64,000 nt of DNA from positions 124,001 to 188,000 of the forward strand of contig CAVTBX010000003.1 in the NCBI GenBank assembly GCA_963733135.1, in the 5' to 3' direction. Positions 15,934-23,413 of this stretch are shown one piece after another. Source of the DNA: CAVTBX01 sp963733135 (GTDB lineage: Bacteria > Actinomycetota > Thermoleophilia > Gaiellales > Gaiellaceae). A program made the position numbers and the translations under genes. Position 1 is the first letter of the stretch; every line of letters begins with the position of its first letter. Below the pieces are notes generated by a model. It did not search any database. It saw only the letters and a list, made by a program, of their open reading frames with translations, and had not been told where the DNA came from.

Positions 15934-16404
15934 ATGCCTAACAGCGCTCTCTTCACCGAGATCCAGGAAGTCGCGGCTCGCTACCCCGTCAGGCGCTCGG
16001 CGATCATGCCGGCGCTCCATCTCGCGCAGGAGCACTACGGTTGGTTACCGCCCGAGGCCTTCCGGGAGGTTGCGGACGCACTCGACCTGACCCCCGCGTA
16101 CTGCCAGGCCGTGGCGAGCTTCTACGACATGTACCACCTGGCCCCAGTCGGCGAGCACGTGGTCGAGGTGTGCACCAATATCTCGTGCGCGCTCGTCGGG
16201 GCGCAGCAAGTGCTCGAGGCCTTCGAGTCCGAGCTCGGCATCAAGTCAGGCGGCACGAGCGAGGACGGCAAGTGGACGCTCCGGACGCTGGAATGCGCCG
16301 GCGGCTGCGGGTGGGCGACGGTCGTGGCTGTCGACCATCGCTACCGTGAGCGCGTCACCGCTGCCGACGTGCCGAGGATCGTGGAGGAGCTCCGAGGTGA
16401 GTAA
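15934..16404 (+). CDS. nuoE: NADH-quinone oxidoreductase subunit E
   Basis: A 156-residue 24-kDa-type subunit with a thioredoxin-like [2Fe-2S] domain; ligands are CTNISC (CxxxxC) and ECAGGC (CxxxC), 36-40 residues apart. It works with NuoF in the NADH-oxidising module. The ATG at 15934 starts MPNSALFTEIQEVAARYP. The frame is open upstream only through the hairpin repeat. Its end overlaps nuoF. Confidence 0.96.
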   Translation: MPNSALFTEIQEVAARYPVRRSAIMPALHLAQEHYGWLPPEAFREVADALDLTPAYCQAVASFYDMYHLAPVGEHVVEVCTNISCALVGAQQVLEAFESELGIKSGGTSEDGKWTLRTLECAGGCGWATVVAVDHRYRERVTAADVPRIVEELRGE

Positions 16405-17773
16405 CGGCGACCCGACGAAACGCGTCGTCCTCGAGCACGCGGACGAGCGCGACCTCACGCAGCTCTCCGAGTACGAGGCCGTCGGCGGCTACGAGTCGCT
16501 CCGCACAGCGCTCGAGCTCGACCGGGACGCGCTGGTTGAGAGCCTGCTCTCCTCCGGTCTGCGTGGTCGCGGCGGCGCCGGCTTCCCAACCGGCCGCAAG
16601 GCGAGCTTCCTCCCGAAGCCCGGCGACACCCAGGAACCGATCTACCTCGCCGTCAACGCGGACGAGTCCGAGCCCGGCACCTTCAAGGATCGCGAGATCA
16701 TGTTCGCGAACCCGCACTCCCTGATCGAGGGGACGGTCATCGTCAGCCACGCGATCGGCGCCGAGACCGCGTTCATCTATATCCGCGGCGAGTACCTGCG
16801 CGAGTACGAGATCCTCGTCGCCGCGCTCGACGATGCGCGCGAGGCCGGCTACGTCGGCCCGGACGTGCTCGGCTCGCAGACCTCCGTCACGATCGTCGTC
16901 CACCGCGGCGCCGGCGCCTACATCTGCGGCGAGGAGACCGGGATGCTCGAGTCGCTCGAGGGCAAGCGCGGACAGCCCAGGTCCAAGCCGCCGTTCCCCG
17001 CGATCTCGGGCCTCTATGCCTCGCCGACGCTCATCAACAACGTCGAGACGATCGCGACGGTCCCCGATATCGTGCGGATGGGCGGCGAGGCGTACGCAAG
17101 GATCGGCGTGGAGAACTCGGCCGGCACGCGCGTCTTCTCGCTCTCGGGCAACGTCGCCAACGGCGGCAACTACGAGCTCGAGCTCGGCACGCCGCTCCGG
17201 ACGCTCATCTACGACCTGGGCGGCGGCATCCCGGACGGACGACAGCTGAAGGCGATCATCCCTGGCGGCTCTTCGGTTCCGGTGCTCTCCGCCGACCAGG
17301 TCGACACTGCCCTCGACTTCGACGCCATGGCGAACGCCGGGACGATGCTGGGCTCGGGCGCCGTGATCGTGATCGACGACCGCTGCTGCATGGTGCAGCT
17401 GGGCCTCCGGGTCGCGCAGTTCTACCAGCACGAGTCCTGCGGCAAGTGCACCCCGTGCCGGGAGGGGACGCGCTGGATGGTGCAGATCCTGAAGAAGATC
17501 GAGTATGGCGAGGCGTCGCAGGGTGAGCTCGACCTACTGCTCGACGTCTGCGAGCGGATCCTCGGCAACTGCCTCTGCCCGCTCGGCGACGCAGCGGCGA
17601 TGCCGATCGCGAGCTACGTTGCGACGTTCCGCGAGGAGTACCAGCGCCACATCGACGAGGGCGGCTGCCCCTTCGGCGGCGAATCGAGCCTCGAGCACGT
17701 GCTCTCGCCCGTCGACCAGCATCACGCCCATCTCAGGGCCCAGATCGAGGTTCCGGTTCATGAGCTGGCGTAG
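16397..17773 (+). CDS. nuoF: NADH-quinone oxidoreductase subunit F
   Basis: A 458-residue subunit that binds NADH, FMN and a [4Fe-4S] cluster and takes hydride from NADH. Marks: GLRGRGGAGFPTGRK near 58 (NADH/FMN), GAGAYICGEETGMLESLEG near 173 (FMN), ESCGKCTPCREG and GNCLCPLGD (cluster). The GTG start at 16397 lies inside the nuoE 3' end. The C terminus extends about 20 residues past the usual domain. A 24-bp palindrome separates it from nuoG. Confidence 0.97.
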   Translation: MSNGDPTKRVVLEHADERDLTQLSEYEAVGGYESLRTALELDRDALVESLLSSGLRGRGGAGFPTGRKASFLPKPGDTQEPIYLAVNADESEPGTFKDREIMFANPHSLIEGTVIVSHAIGAETAFIYIRGEYLREYEILVAALDDAREAGYVGPDVLGSQTSVTIVVHRGAGAYICGEETGMLESLEGKRGQPRSKPPFPAISGLYASPTLINNVETIATVPDIVRMGGEAYARIGVENSAGTRVFSLSGNVANGGNYELELGTPLRTLIYDLGGGIPDGRQLKAIIPGGSSVPVLSADQVDTALDFDAMANAGTMLGSGAVIVIDDRCCMVQLGLRVAQFYQHESCGKCTPCREGTRWMVQILKKIEYGEASQGELDLLLDVCERILGNCLCPLGDAAAMPIASYVATFREEYQRHIDEGGCPFGGESSLEHVLSPVDQHHAHLRAQIEVPVHELA

Positions 17774-17780
17774 CTGGAGG

Positions 17781-17804
17781 GCGGGCGAGGCATGCCTCGC
17801 CCGC
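17781..17804. repeat. 24-bp perfect palindrome between nuoF and nuoG
   Basis: The 12-bp half GCGGGCGAGGCA is followed at once by its complement. The inner 18 bp are identical to the palindrome at 3079-3096. It begins 7 bases after the nuoF stop and ends 14 bases before the nuoG start, where a ribosome binding site would be expected, so it may weaken nuoG translation or stabilise transcript ends. Confidence 0.8.
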
Positions 17805-17818
17805 GAGGTGTCCGGGAC

Positions 17819-20008
17819 GTGAGCACTCCCGAGCTCGTCACCGTCACGATCGACGGGCGCCAGATCCAGGTGCCCAAGGGCACCGGGCTCGTGGAGACCG
17901 CGACCTACGCAGGGGTGGAGATCCCGGTCTTCTGCTACGAGCCGCGGCTCGGGCCGGCCGTCGGCGCATGCCGTATGTGCCTCTGCGAAGTCGAAGGCAT
18001 GCCGAAGCTCCAGGCGGCCTGCACGATGCAGGCCCAGGACGAGCTCGTCGTCCGCACCTCCGCCACGAGCGCCAAGGCAGCCGAGGGGCAGAATGCCGTC
18101 CTCGAGTTCATCCTCCTGAACCACCCGCTCGACTGCCCGGACTGCGACAAGGGCGGCGAGTGCCCGCTCCAGGACCTGACATTCCGCTTTGGCCCCGGCC
18201 GGACGCGGATGCTCTTCCCGAAGCGCACGTTCGACAAGCCGATCCCGATCTCGCCGGTGATCGCGCTCGACCGGGAGCGGTGCATCATGTGCTTCCGCTG
18301 CACCCGCTTCTCGGAGGGCATCGCCGAGGACGGCCAGCTCGTCGCGAAGAACCGCGGCGCGAACTCGATCATCGCCACGTTCGAGAACGAGCCTTACCGC
18401 GCGCACTTCTCGGGGAACGTGACCGAGCTCTGCCCGGTCGGCGCGCTCCTTCCGACGACCTACCGCTTCCGAGCGCGGCCCTGGGAGATCGACAACGTGC
18501 CGACGGTCTGCGGCCTCTGCCCCGTCGGCTGCAACGTCTGGGTCACGACGCGTGAAGGGAAGCCGGTTCGCGTGCTCTCCCGAAACCACCCCGAGATCGA
18601 CGACGGCTGGCTCTGCGACAAGGGCCGCTTCGCGTTCGACCATGTGCGCGCCTCGGATCGTGTTCCCGCGCCGCTCGTTCGCGTCCGCCGACGCGGCTTC
18701 GAGCCCGTTGCGCTGGAGCAGGCTGTGGACGAGGCGGAGCGTGGGCTGCGGGAGGCCGGTGGCCCTGTCGTAGTGGCGTTCTCAGGCTCGGAGACGAACG
18801 AGGCGGCTCGCGCACTGGCGCAGATCGCCCGGGCTGGGCTCGATGACGCCAACGCCGCGGCGATCCTCCCGGACGACATCGACCCGGCCCTGGACGCCTA
18901 CCGCGCGCCGCTCTCCTCGCTTCGCACCGCCGACGTCGTGCTCGTCGTGGGCGACGATCCGGTAGTCGAGCGCGCGCCGGTTGTCGACCTCTGGCTCAAG
19001 GCTGCGCGACGGGACGGCGTGGACGTGGTCTACGCAACACCCGACGGTGACCCGCAGACCGCCCCGGGCCGAGCTGCCGCCTTCCTCGCCTCGCCCCCGT
19101 CCGAGTTCGCCGACCGCCTGCGTGGCGCGGAGCGCGTCGGGCTCGTCTGGTCGCAGGACACCAGCGACGGCGGCCGGGCGGTCGCGGCCTTCGCAAGCTC
19201 GCTCTCCGGCGAGGTTTCCGCCTTTGTCCTCCCGCGCTCGCCGAACGGCCGCGGAGTCGCGCAGGCCTGGTACGGGGCGGGCGAGGGCCGCGGCCCCGAT
19301 GTGCCCGGTGACGAGGACGAGATTGGCGCACTTGTCATCTCCGGAGACGAGGCCGGGTACGACGAGCGCGTGCTCGAGCTGGCCACGCGCGCGAAGTTCG
19401 TCCTCACGACGGCGATGTACATGGGCGACCACACCCTCCAAGCGCACGTCGTCGTGCCCGGCACGAGCTACCTGGAGCGGGACGGCACCGTCGTCAATCT
19501 CGAGGGACGCCCGCAACGCCAGCGCAAGGCAGCGGAGCCGCCCGGCGGTACGAGCGAGCTCGAGTTCTTCTCGCGCCTCGCGGAGCGCTTCGGGTTGTCG
19601 ATCTCGGCCTGGGCCGGTGACCTTCCGGCTGAACGGGCGCCGCTCGAGCCGGCCGCCGAGCGCACCCCCGTCGCCGCACCCAAGCGTGCGCCGCGGGCAG
19701 CCGCGGCCGGCCGCGGGATCCGCCTCGTCCGCTACCGCCCCCTCTTTACCGGGCCCGCCGTCGAGCGGGTGGACGCGCTCACCTTCCAGCGGCCCATCCC
19801 GGAGGTGGAGCTCGCCTGGAAGGACGCTGACCGACAGGGGATCGAGACCGGCGACCCGGTCACCGTGAGCTCGAACGGCACCAGCGTCGAGCTCAGAGCC
19901 AGAGTCAATCGTCGTCTGAAGGCGGGCGTCGCTCGAATCGCCGAAGAGCATGCGAGCGGCCTCGAAGACACCATCTCGGTCAAGTCCGGGGCGGAGCGAA
20001 GGACTTGA
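17819..20008 (+). CDS. nuoG: NADH-quinone oxidoreductase subunit G
   Basis: A 729-residue Fe-S subunit. In order: ferredoxin-like [2Fe-2S] (CYEPRLGPAVGACRMCLCEVEG and AACTM), the His/Cys cluster region DCPDCDKGGECPLQD, a [4Fe-4S] set RCIMCFRC...CPVGAL, then a molybdopterin-oxidoreductase-like domain beginning CGLCPVGC...WLCDKGRF, i.e. with the extra N7-type cluster ligands. The GTG at 17819 is chosen for its position just before the ferredoxin domain. The last four bases overlap nuoH. Confidence 0.95.
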   Translation: MSTPELVTVTIDGRQIQVPKGTGLVETATYAGVEIPVFCYEPRLGPAVGACRMCLCEVEGMPKLQAACTMQAQDELVVRTSATSAKAAEGQNAVLEFILLNHPLDCPDCDKGGECPLQDLTFRFGPGRTRMLFPKRTFDKPIPISPVIALDRERCIMCFRCTRFSEGIAEDGQLVAKNRGANSIIATFENEPYRAHFSGNVTELCPVGALLPTTYRFRARPWEIDNVPTVCGLCPVGCNVWVTTREGKPVRVLSRNHPEIDDGWLCDKGRFAFDHVRASDRVPAPLVRVRRRGFEPVALEQAVDEAERGLREAGGPVVVAFSGSETNEAARALAQIARAGLDDANAAAILPDDIDPALDAYRAPLSSLRTADVVLVVGDDPVVERAPVVDLWLKAARRDGVDVVYATPDGDPQTAPGRAAAFLASPPSEFADRLRGAERVGLVWSQDTSDGGRAVAAFASSLSGEVSAFVLPRSPNGRGVAQAWYGAGEGRGPDVPGDEDEIGALVISGDEAGYDERVLELATRAKFVLTTAMYMGDHTLQAHVVVPGTSYLERDGTVVNLEGRPQRQRKAAEPPGGTSELEFFSRLAERFGLSISAWAGDLPAERAPLEPAAERTPVAAPKRAPRAAAAGRGIRLVRYRPLFTGPAVERVDALTFQRPIPEVELAWKDADRQGIETGDPVTVSSNGTSVELRARVNRRLKAGVARIAEEHASGLEDTISVKSGAERRT

Positions 20009-21000
20009 CCGAGCTCAATCAGCCGTGGTGGATCGACGTCATCAAGGCCTTCCTGGTCGCGAACCTCGTCATGGGTGCGTTCGCCTACCTGACTTGGACA
20101 GAGCGCAAGGTGCTCGGACGGATGCAGCTTCGCTACGGGCCGAACCGGGTCGGGCCGTTCGGGCTGCTCCAGCCGATCGCGGACCTCATCAAGCTCCTGC
20201 GGAAGGCGCCGTTCGCACCCGCCGCGGCGGTCGACATCCTCTACCTCGCAGCCCCTGCGGTCGCGGTCTTCACCGCACTCCTAGCGTTCAGCGTCATCCC
20301 CTTCGGCGGCGTGTGGCACTGGGGCGAGTACGACGTCACGGGCTGGGTCGTCGACGTCTCGATTGGGCTCGTCGTGATCTTCGCCCTGGGCGCGATCGGG
20401 ATCTATGCCTTCGTGGTCGGCGGCTGGTCGAGCGAGTCCAAGTATTCGCTTCTCGGAGCCATGCGCACCTGCGCGCAGCTCGTCTCCTACGAGGTCTCGC
20501 TCGGACTCTCCGTGCTCGGCGTCGTGATCATGGGCCAGTCGCTCTCGCTCGTCGAGATCGTGGAGCGCCAGCACGAGACGCTCTGGTTCGTCGCCCCGCA
20601 ATTCGTCGGCTTCCTGTGCTTCTTCATCGCGGGCATCGCCGAGACGAACCGCGCACCGTTCGACCTGCCCGAGGCCGAGCAGGAGCTCGTCGCCGGCTAC
20701 CACACCGAGTACTCGGGCATGCGGTTCGGCCTCTTCCAGACGGCCGAGTACATCAACATGATCACCCTCTCGGCGCTCGCCGTGACGCTCTTCCTGGGCG
20801 GCTGGGGCGGGCCGATCCTCCCCGGGCCGATCTGGTTCCTCCTGAAGCTTGGGGCGTTCATCTTCGTGTTCATGTGGCTCCGCGCGACCCTGCCGCGGCT
20901 CCGATACGACCAGCTCATGAAGTTCGGCTGGAAGGTGCTTCTGCCGATCGCGACGCTGAACGCCCTCGTGACCGCGGTTCTCGTGGTGGTGATCGAGTGA
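20005..21000 (+). CDS. nuoH: NADH-quinone oxidoreductase subunit H
   Basis: A 331-residue membrane subunit linking the peripheral and membrane arms. Signatures are TWTERKVLGRMQLRYGPNRVGP near 30-50 and AETNRAPFDLPEAEQELVAGYHTEYSGMRFG near 212-243, the region lining the quinone tunnel. About eight hydrophobic helices. TTG start at 20005 overlaps the nuoG stop. Followed by a 169-bp gap packed with hairpins. Confidence 0.97.
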   Translation: MTELNQPWWIDVIKAFLVANLVMGAFAYLTWTERKVLGRMQLRYGPNRVGPFGLLQPIADLIKLLRKAPFAPAAAVDILYLAAPAVAVFTALLAFSVIPFGGVWHWGEYDVTGWVVDVSIGLVVIFALGAIGIYAFVVGGWSSESKYSLLGAMRTCAQLVSYEVSLGLSVLGVVIMGQSLSLVEIVERQHETLWFVAPQFVGFLCFFIAGIAETNRAPFDLPEAEQELVAGYHTEYSGMRFGLFQTAEYINMITLSALAVTLFLGGWGGPILPGPIWFLLKLGAFIFVFMWLRATLPRLRYDQLMKFGWKVLLPIATLNALVTAVLVVVIE

Positions 21001-21019
21001 TGTGTTTTCCGCATGACGC

Positions 21020-21058
21020 GGGCCGGACAAGTCCGGCCCCTACACCCGGATGTAGGGG
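21020..21058. repeat. Paired hairpins after nuoH
   Basis: Two inverted repeats overlap in the C-run: GGGCCGGAC-AA-GTCCGGCCC (21020-21039) and CCCCTACA-CCCGGA-TGTAGGGG (21037-21058), so they are mutually exclusive folds over the shared bases. The following GGGCGAGGCA resembles half of the 17781 palindrome. Could attenuate or stabilise the operon transcript. Confidence 0.65.
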
Positions 21059-21066
21059 CGAGGCAC

Positions 21067-21154
21067 GGTGTTGGAGGCCGCGGCAGCGGCCGGGCGAATC
21101 GCGCCGCCTCTCGCGCGATTCGTATGGAGGGCGCGCGGACGCGCGCCCGTTCAC
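21067..21154 (-). repeat. Three-hairpin repeat, copy 3 (inside nuo operon)
   Basis: Inverted copy of the family: GGTGTTGGAGG end at 21067, hairpin 3, hairpin 2 with loop GAGAGGCG (minus-strand reading), constant ATACGAATCGCGC segment, hairpin 1 (arms GGGCGCGCG/CGCGCGCCC on the minus strand) and GTGAAC ending at 21154. It sits in the nuoH-nuoI gap, opposite in orientation to the operon. Confidence 0.85.
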
Positions 21155-21169
21155 CCGCGGGAGACCCGC

Positions 21170-21667
21170 ATGACCCCCCAGCCGATCGGAACGCTCAAGG
21201 GCTTCGCCGTCACGTTCCGGCAGATCTTCAAGCGGCCTGTCACGCAGGAGTACCCCGAGTACAAGCGGCCGGTGTATCCGCGCTGGCGCGGCCGCCACCG
21301 GCTGCACCTGCACGAGAACGGGCTCGAGAAGTGTGTCGGCTGCTCGCTCTGCGCCGCGGCCTGTCCGGCCGACTGCATCCGGGTCGTCGCCGCCGAGAAC
21401 ACGCCCGACAACCGCGTCTCGGCCGGCGAACGCTACGCACGGATCTACGAGATCAACATGAGCCGCTGCATCTTCTGCGGCTACTGCGAGATCGCCTGCC
21501 CCTTCGATGCGATCACGCTCGGCAACGACTACGAGCTCGCCGAGTACAACCGGGACGACCAGATCTACACGAAGGAGATGCTGCTAGCGCCGCCCGTCAA
21601 GCGGACGCCGCAGGCCGACCCCGTTCTCTACGACACGCCGCTTCCTGCTTGGAGGACGGACTCGTGA
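21170..21667 (+). CDS. nuoI: NADH-quinone oxidoreductase subunit I
   Basis: A 165-residue 8Fe ferredoxin-like subunit carrying clusters N6a and N6b. Both motifs are intact: CVGCSLCAAACP near 59-70 and CIFCGYCEIACP near 104-115. ATG at 21170 with a purine-rich GGGAG upstream. The stop overlaps the nuoJ start. Confidence 0.97.
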   Translation: MTPQPIGTLKGFAVTFRQIFKRPVTQEYPEYKRPVYPRWRGRHRLHLHENGLEKCVGCSLCAAACPADCIRVVAAENTPDNRVSAGERYARIYEINMSRCIFCGYCEIACPFDAITLGNDYELAEYNRDDQIYTKEMLLAPPVKRTPQADPVLYDTPLPAWRTDS

Positions 21668-22239
21668 TGCCGCTCGCGTTCATCGACGATGTAGGCAACG
21701 TCCTCGTCTGGACGATCTGGGTCTTCGCCGCCATCGCCCTCCTGGCCTCCGGCATCGGCGTGATCTCGTTCGCAAACCCCTTTTACTCGGCGCTCGCGCT
21801 AATCGCGAACCTCGCCTCGCTGGCCGTCCTGTACCTGCTCCTCGACGCCGAGTTCGTGGCGGCGGCCCAGGTGCTCGTCTACGCCGGCGCGGTGATCATC
21901 ATGTTCCTCTTCGTCATCGCCTACCTCGGGGGCAGAGCGGACGCGCCCTGGGCGGGTGGGCCGAGGCTCCAGGCGGTCGGGGCGATCGTGGCCGCGGCGG
22001 CCATCGCGGTCGAGGTGATCGTCGTGGTCGCGCTCAAGGCCACCGACGGCCTGAGCGGGCGGGAGGAGATCGATGCGTTCTACGGCTCGCCGGAGCAGAT
22101 GGGGCGCCTCTTCCTGTCCGATCACCTGCTCGCGTTCGAGGTGACGTCGATCGTGCTCCTCGTCGCTGCGATCGGCGGCGTCGTGCTCGGGATCGCCGGC
22201 AGCGAGCGGCGTAACGGCCGGGAGGTCTCGGAGCCATGA
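21667..22239 (+). CDS. nuoJ: NADH-quinone oxidoreductase subunit J
   Basis: A 190-residue membrane subunit with five hydrophobic helices. The segment AEFVAAAQVLVYAGAVIIMFLFVI (near 62-85) is the diagnostic NuoJ helix containing the pi-bulge. The ATG at 21667 overlaps the nuoI stop (a GTG at 21664 is also possible), and the gene end overlaps nuoK by four bases. Confidence 0.95.
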   Translation: MPLAFIDDVGNVLVWTIWVFAAIALLASGIGVISFANPFYSALALIANLASLAVLYLLLDAEFVAAAQVLVYAGAVIIMFLFVIAYLGGRADAPWAGGPRLQAVGAIVAAAAIAVEVIVVVALKATDGLSGREEIDAFYGSPEQMGRLFLSDHLLAFEVTSIVLLVAAIGGVVLGIAGSERRNGREVSEP

Positions 22240-22544
22240 TGGGCCCAGGGATCGCCGCCTACCTGATCGTCTCGGTGGTCGTCTTCTCGATCGGCGCGCT
22301 CGGGGTGCTCGTCCGTCGCAGCCCGCTAATCATCCTCCTGGCGCTCGAGATCATGCTGAACGCGGGGAACCTGGCTCTGATCGCGTTCGCACGCCGGTTC
22401 GCCGACGGCGACGGGCAGATCTTCGCGCTCACCGTCATGGTCGTCGCGGCCGCCGAGGCCGTCGTCGGGCTCGGGCTCATCGTCGCGATGTCGCGCCAGC
22501 GCGTGGATCTCGACGTCGACAAGCTGACGAGCCTCAGGGGCTAG
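22236..22544 (+). CDS. nuoK: NADH-quinone oxidoreductase subunit K
   Basis: A 102-residue, three-helix membrane subunit. The proton-path glutamates are in LLALEIMLNAGNL (near 37) and MVVAAAEAVVGLGLIV (near 73). Length is standard for NuoK. Followed 11 bases later by an arginase-family gene instead of nuoL. Confidence 0.96.
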   Translation: MMGPGIAAYLIVSVVVFSIGALGVLVRRSPLIILLALEIMLNAGNLALIAFARRFADGDGQIFALTVMVVAAAEAVVGLGLIVAMSRQRVDLDVDKLTSLRG

Positions 22545-22555
22545 TAGTACCTCTA

Positions 22556-23413
22556 ATGAACATCGCGCTCATCGCGGTTCCGTACCACCTCGGCCACTAC
22601 GCGGTCGGGATGGGCGCGGGGCCCGATCGGATCCTCGACTCAGGGCTTGCCGATGCGCTCGGCGAGCGAGGACACGAGGTGGACGTGGAGCACGTCGAGC
22701 TCGAGCCTGCGGCCAACGAGGTGGCGGCGCTTTTCGCCACGGCCGCGCTCGTGTCGGAGCGGGTCGCCGCCGCTGTGAAGCGCGGCGCGTTCCCGCTCGT
22801 CCTGTCGGGTAACTGCTTCTGCTCGCTCGGCGTCGTTGCGGGTCTCGGCGGAGGAGTCGCGGTCGTCTGGCTCGACGCCCACGCGGACTTCAATACCGCC
22901 GAGGCCACCACGAGCGGATTCCAGGACGGAATGGGCCTCGCCATCCTCACCGGCCTCGGTTGGGATGCGCTCCGCAAGACGGTTCCAGGCTTTCGGGTGG
23001 TCGAAGGCGACCGCGTCGTCCTCGTCGGCGCCCGCGACCTGAGTCCCGGCGAAGCCGAGCGGCTCGAGGCCACTGCGGTGACGCGGCTCTCGACCGGCGA
23101 GAGCAGGGCCGGACTCGGGCCCGCCGTCGAGAAGCTGGCGGCGAGCGCACAGGGTGTCTATCTCCACCTCGACCTCGACGTGCTCGACCCGAGCGAGGGC
23201 CGGGCGAACGAGTACGCCGCGCCCGACGGTCTCTCGGCGGGCGACATCGCGTCCGCGGTCGCGACCGTCGGCGGGGTGCTGCCGCTGCGGGCCGCCTCGG
23301 TGACCGCCTACGACCCGGCGCTCGACCCAAGCGGCTCGCTGGCAGAGACCGCGGTGAATCTGGCCCTGCAGATCGCGGACACGGCGGCCGTCCCGCAGGG
23401 CGTCTCGGCGTGA
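22556..23413 (+). CDS. Arginase-family protein inserted in the nuo operon
   Basis: A 285-residue ureohydrolase-fold protein. Two metal motifs are intact, DAHADFNT (near 111) and DLDVLDP (near 205), but the first motif, normally GGDH, reads SGNC (near 84), so the His ligand is replaced by Cys. Family members hydrolyse guanidino compounds (arginine, agmatine, formiminoglutamate); the changed ligand makes the substrate uncertain. It lies between nuoK and nuoL, 11 bases from the first and overlapping the second as GTGA, so it is cotranscribed with complex I. Confidence 0.88.
   Translation: MNIALIAVPYHLGHYAVGMGAGPDRILDSGLADALGERGHEVDVEHVELEPAANEVAALFATAALVSERVAAAVKRGAFPLVLSGNCFCSLGVVAGLGGGVAVVWLDAHADFNTAEATTSGFQDGMGLAILTGLGWDALRKTVPGFRVVEGDRVVLVGARDLSPGEAERLEATAVTRLSTGESRAGLGPAVEKLAASAQGVYLHLDLDVLDPSEGRANEYAAPDGLSAGDIASAVATVGGVLPLRAASVTAYDPALDPSGSLAETAVNLALQIADTAAVPQGVSA

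Noticed and set aside
22556..23413. Horizontal insertion of the arginase-family gene as a mobile element
   Set aside because: Base composition and codon use look like the surrounding nuo genes and no repeats or mobility genes flank it.
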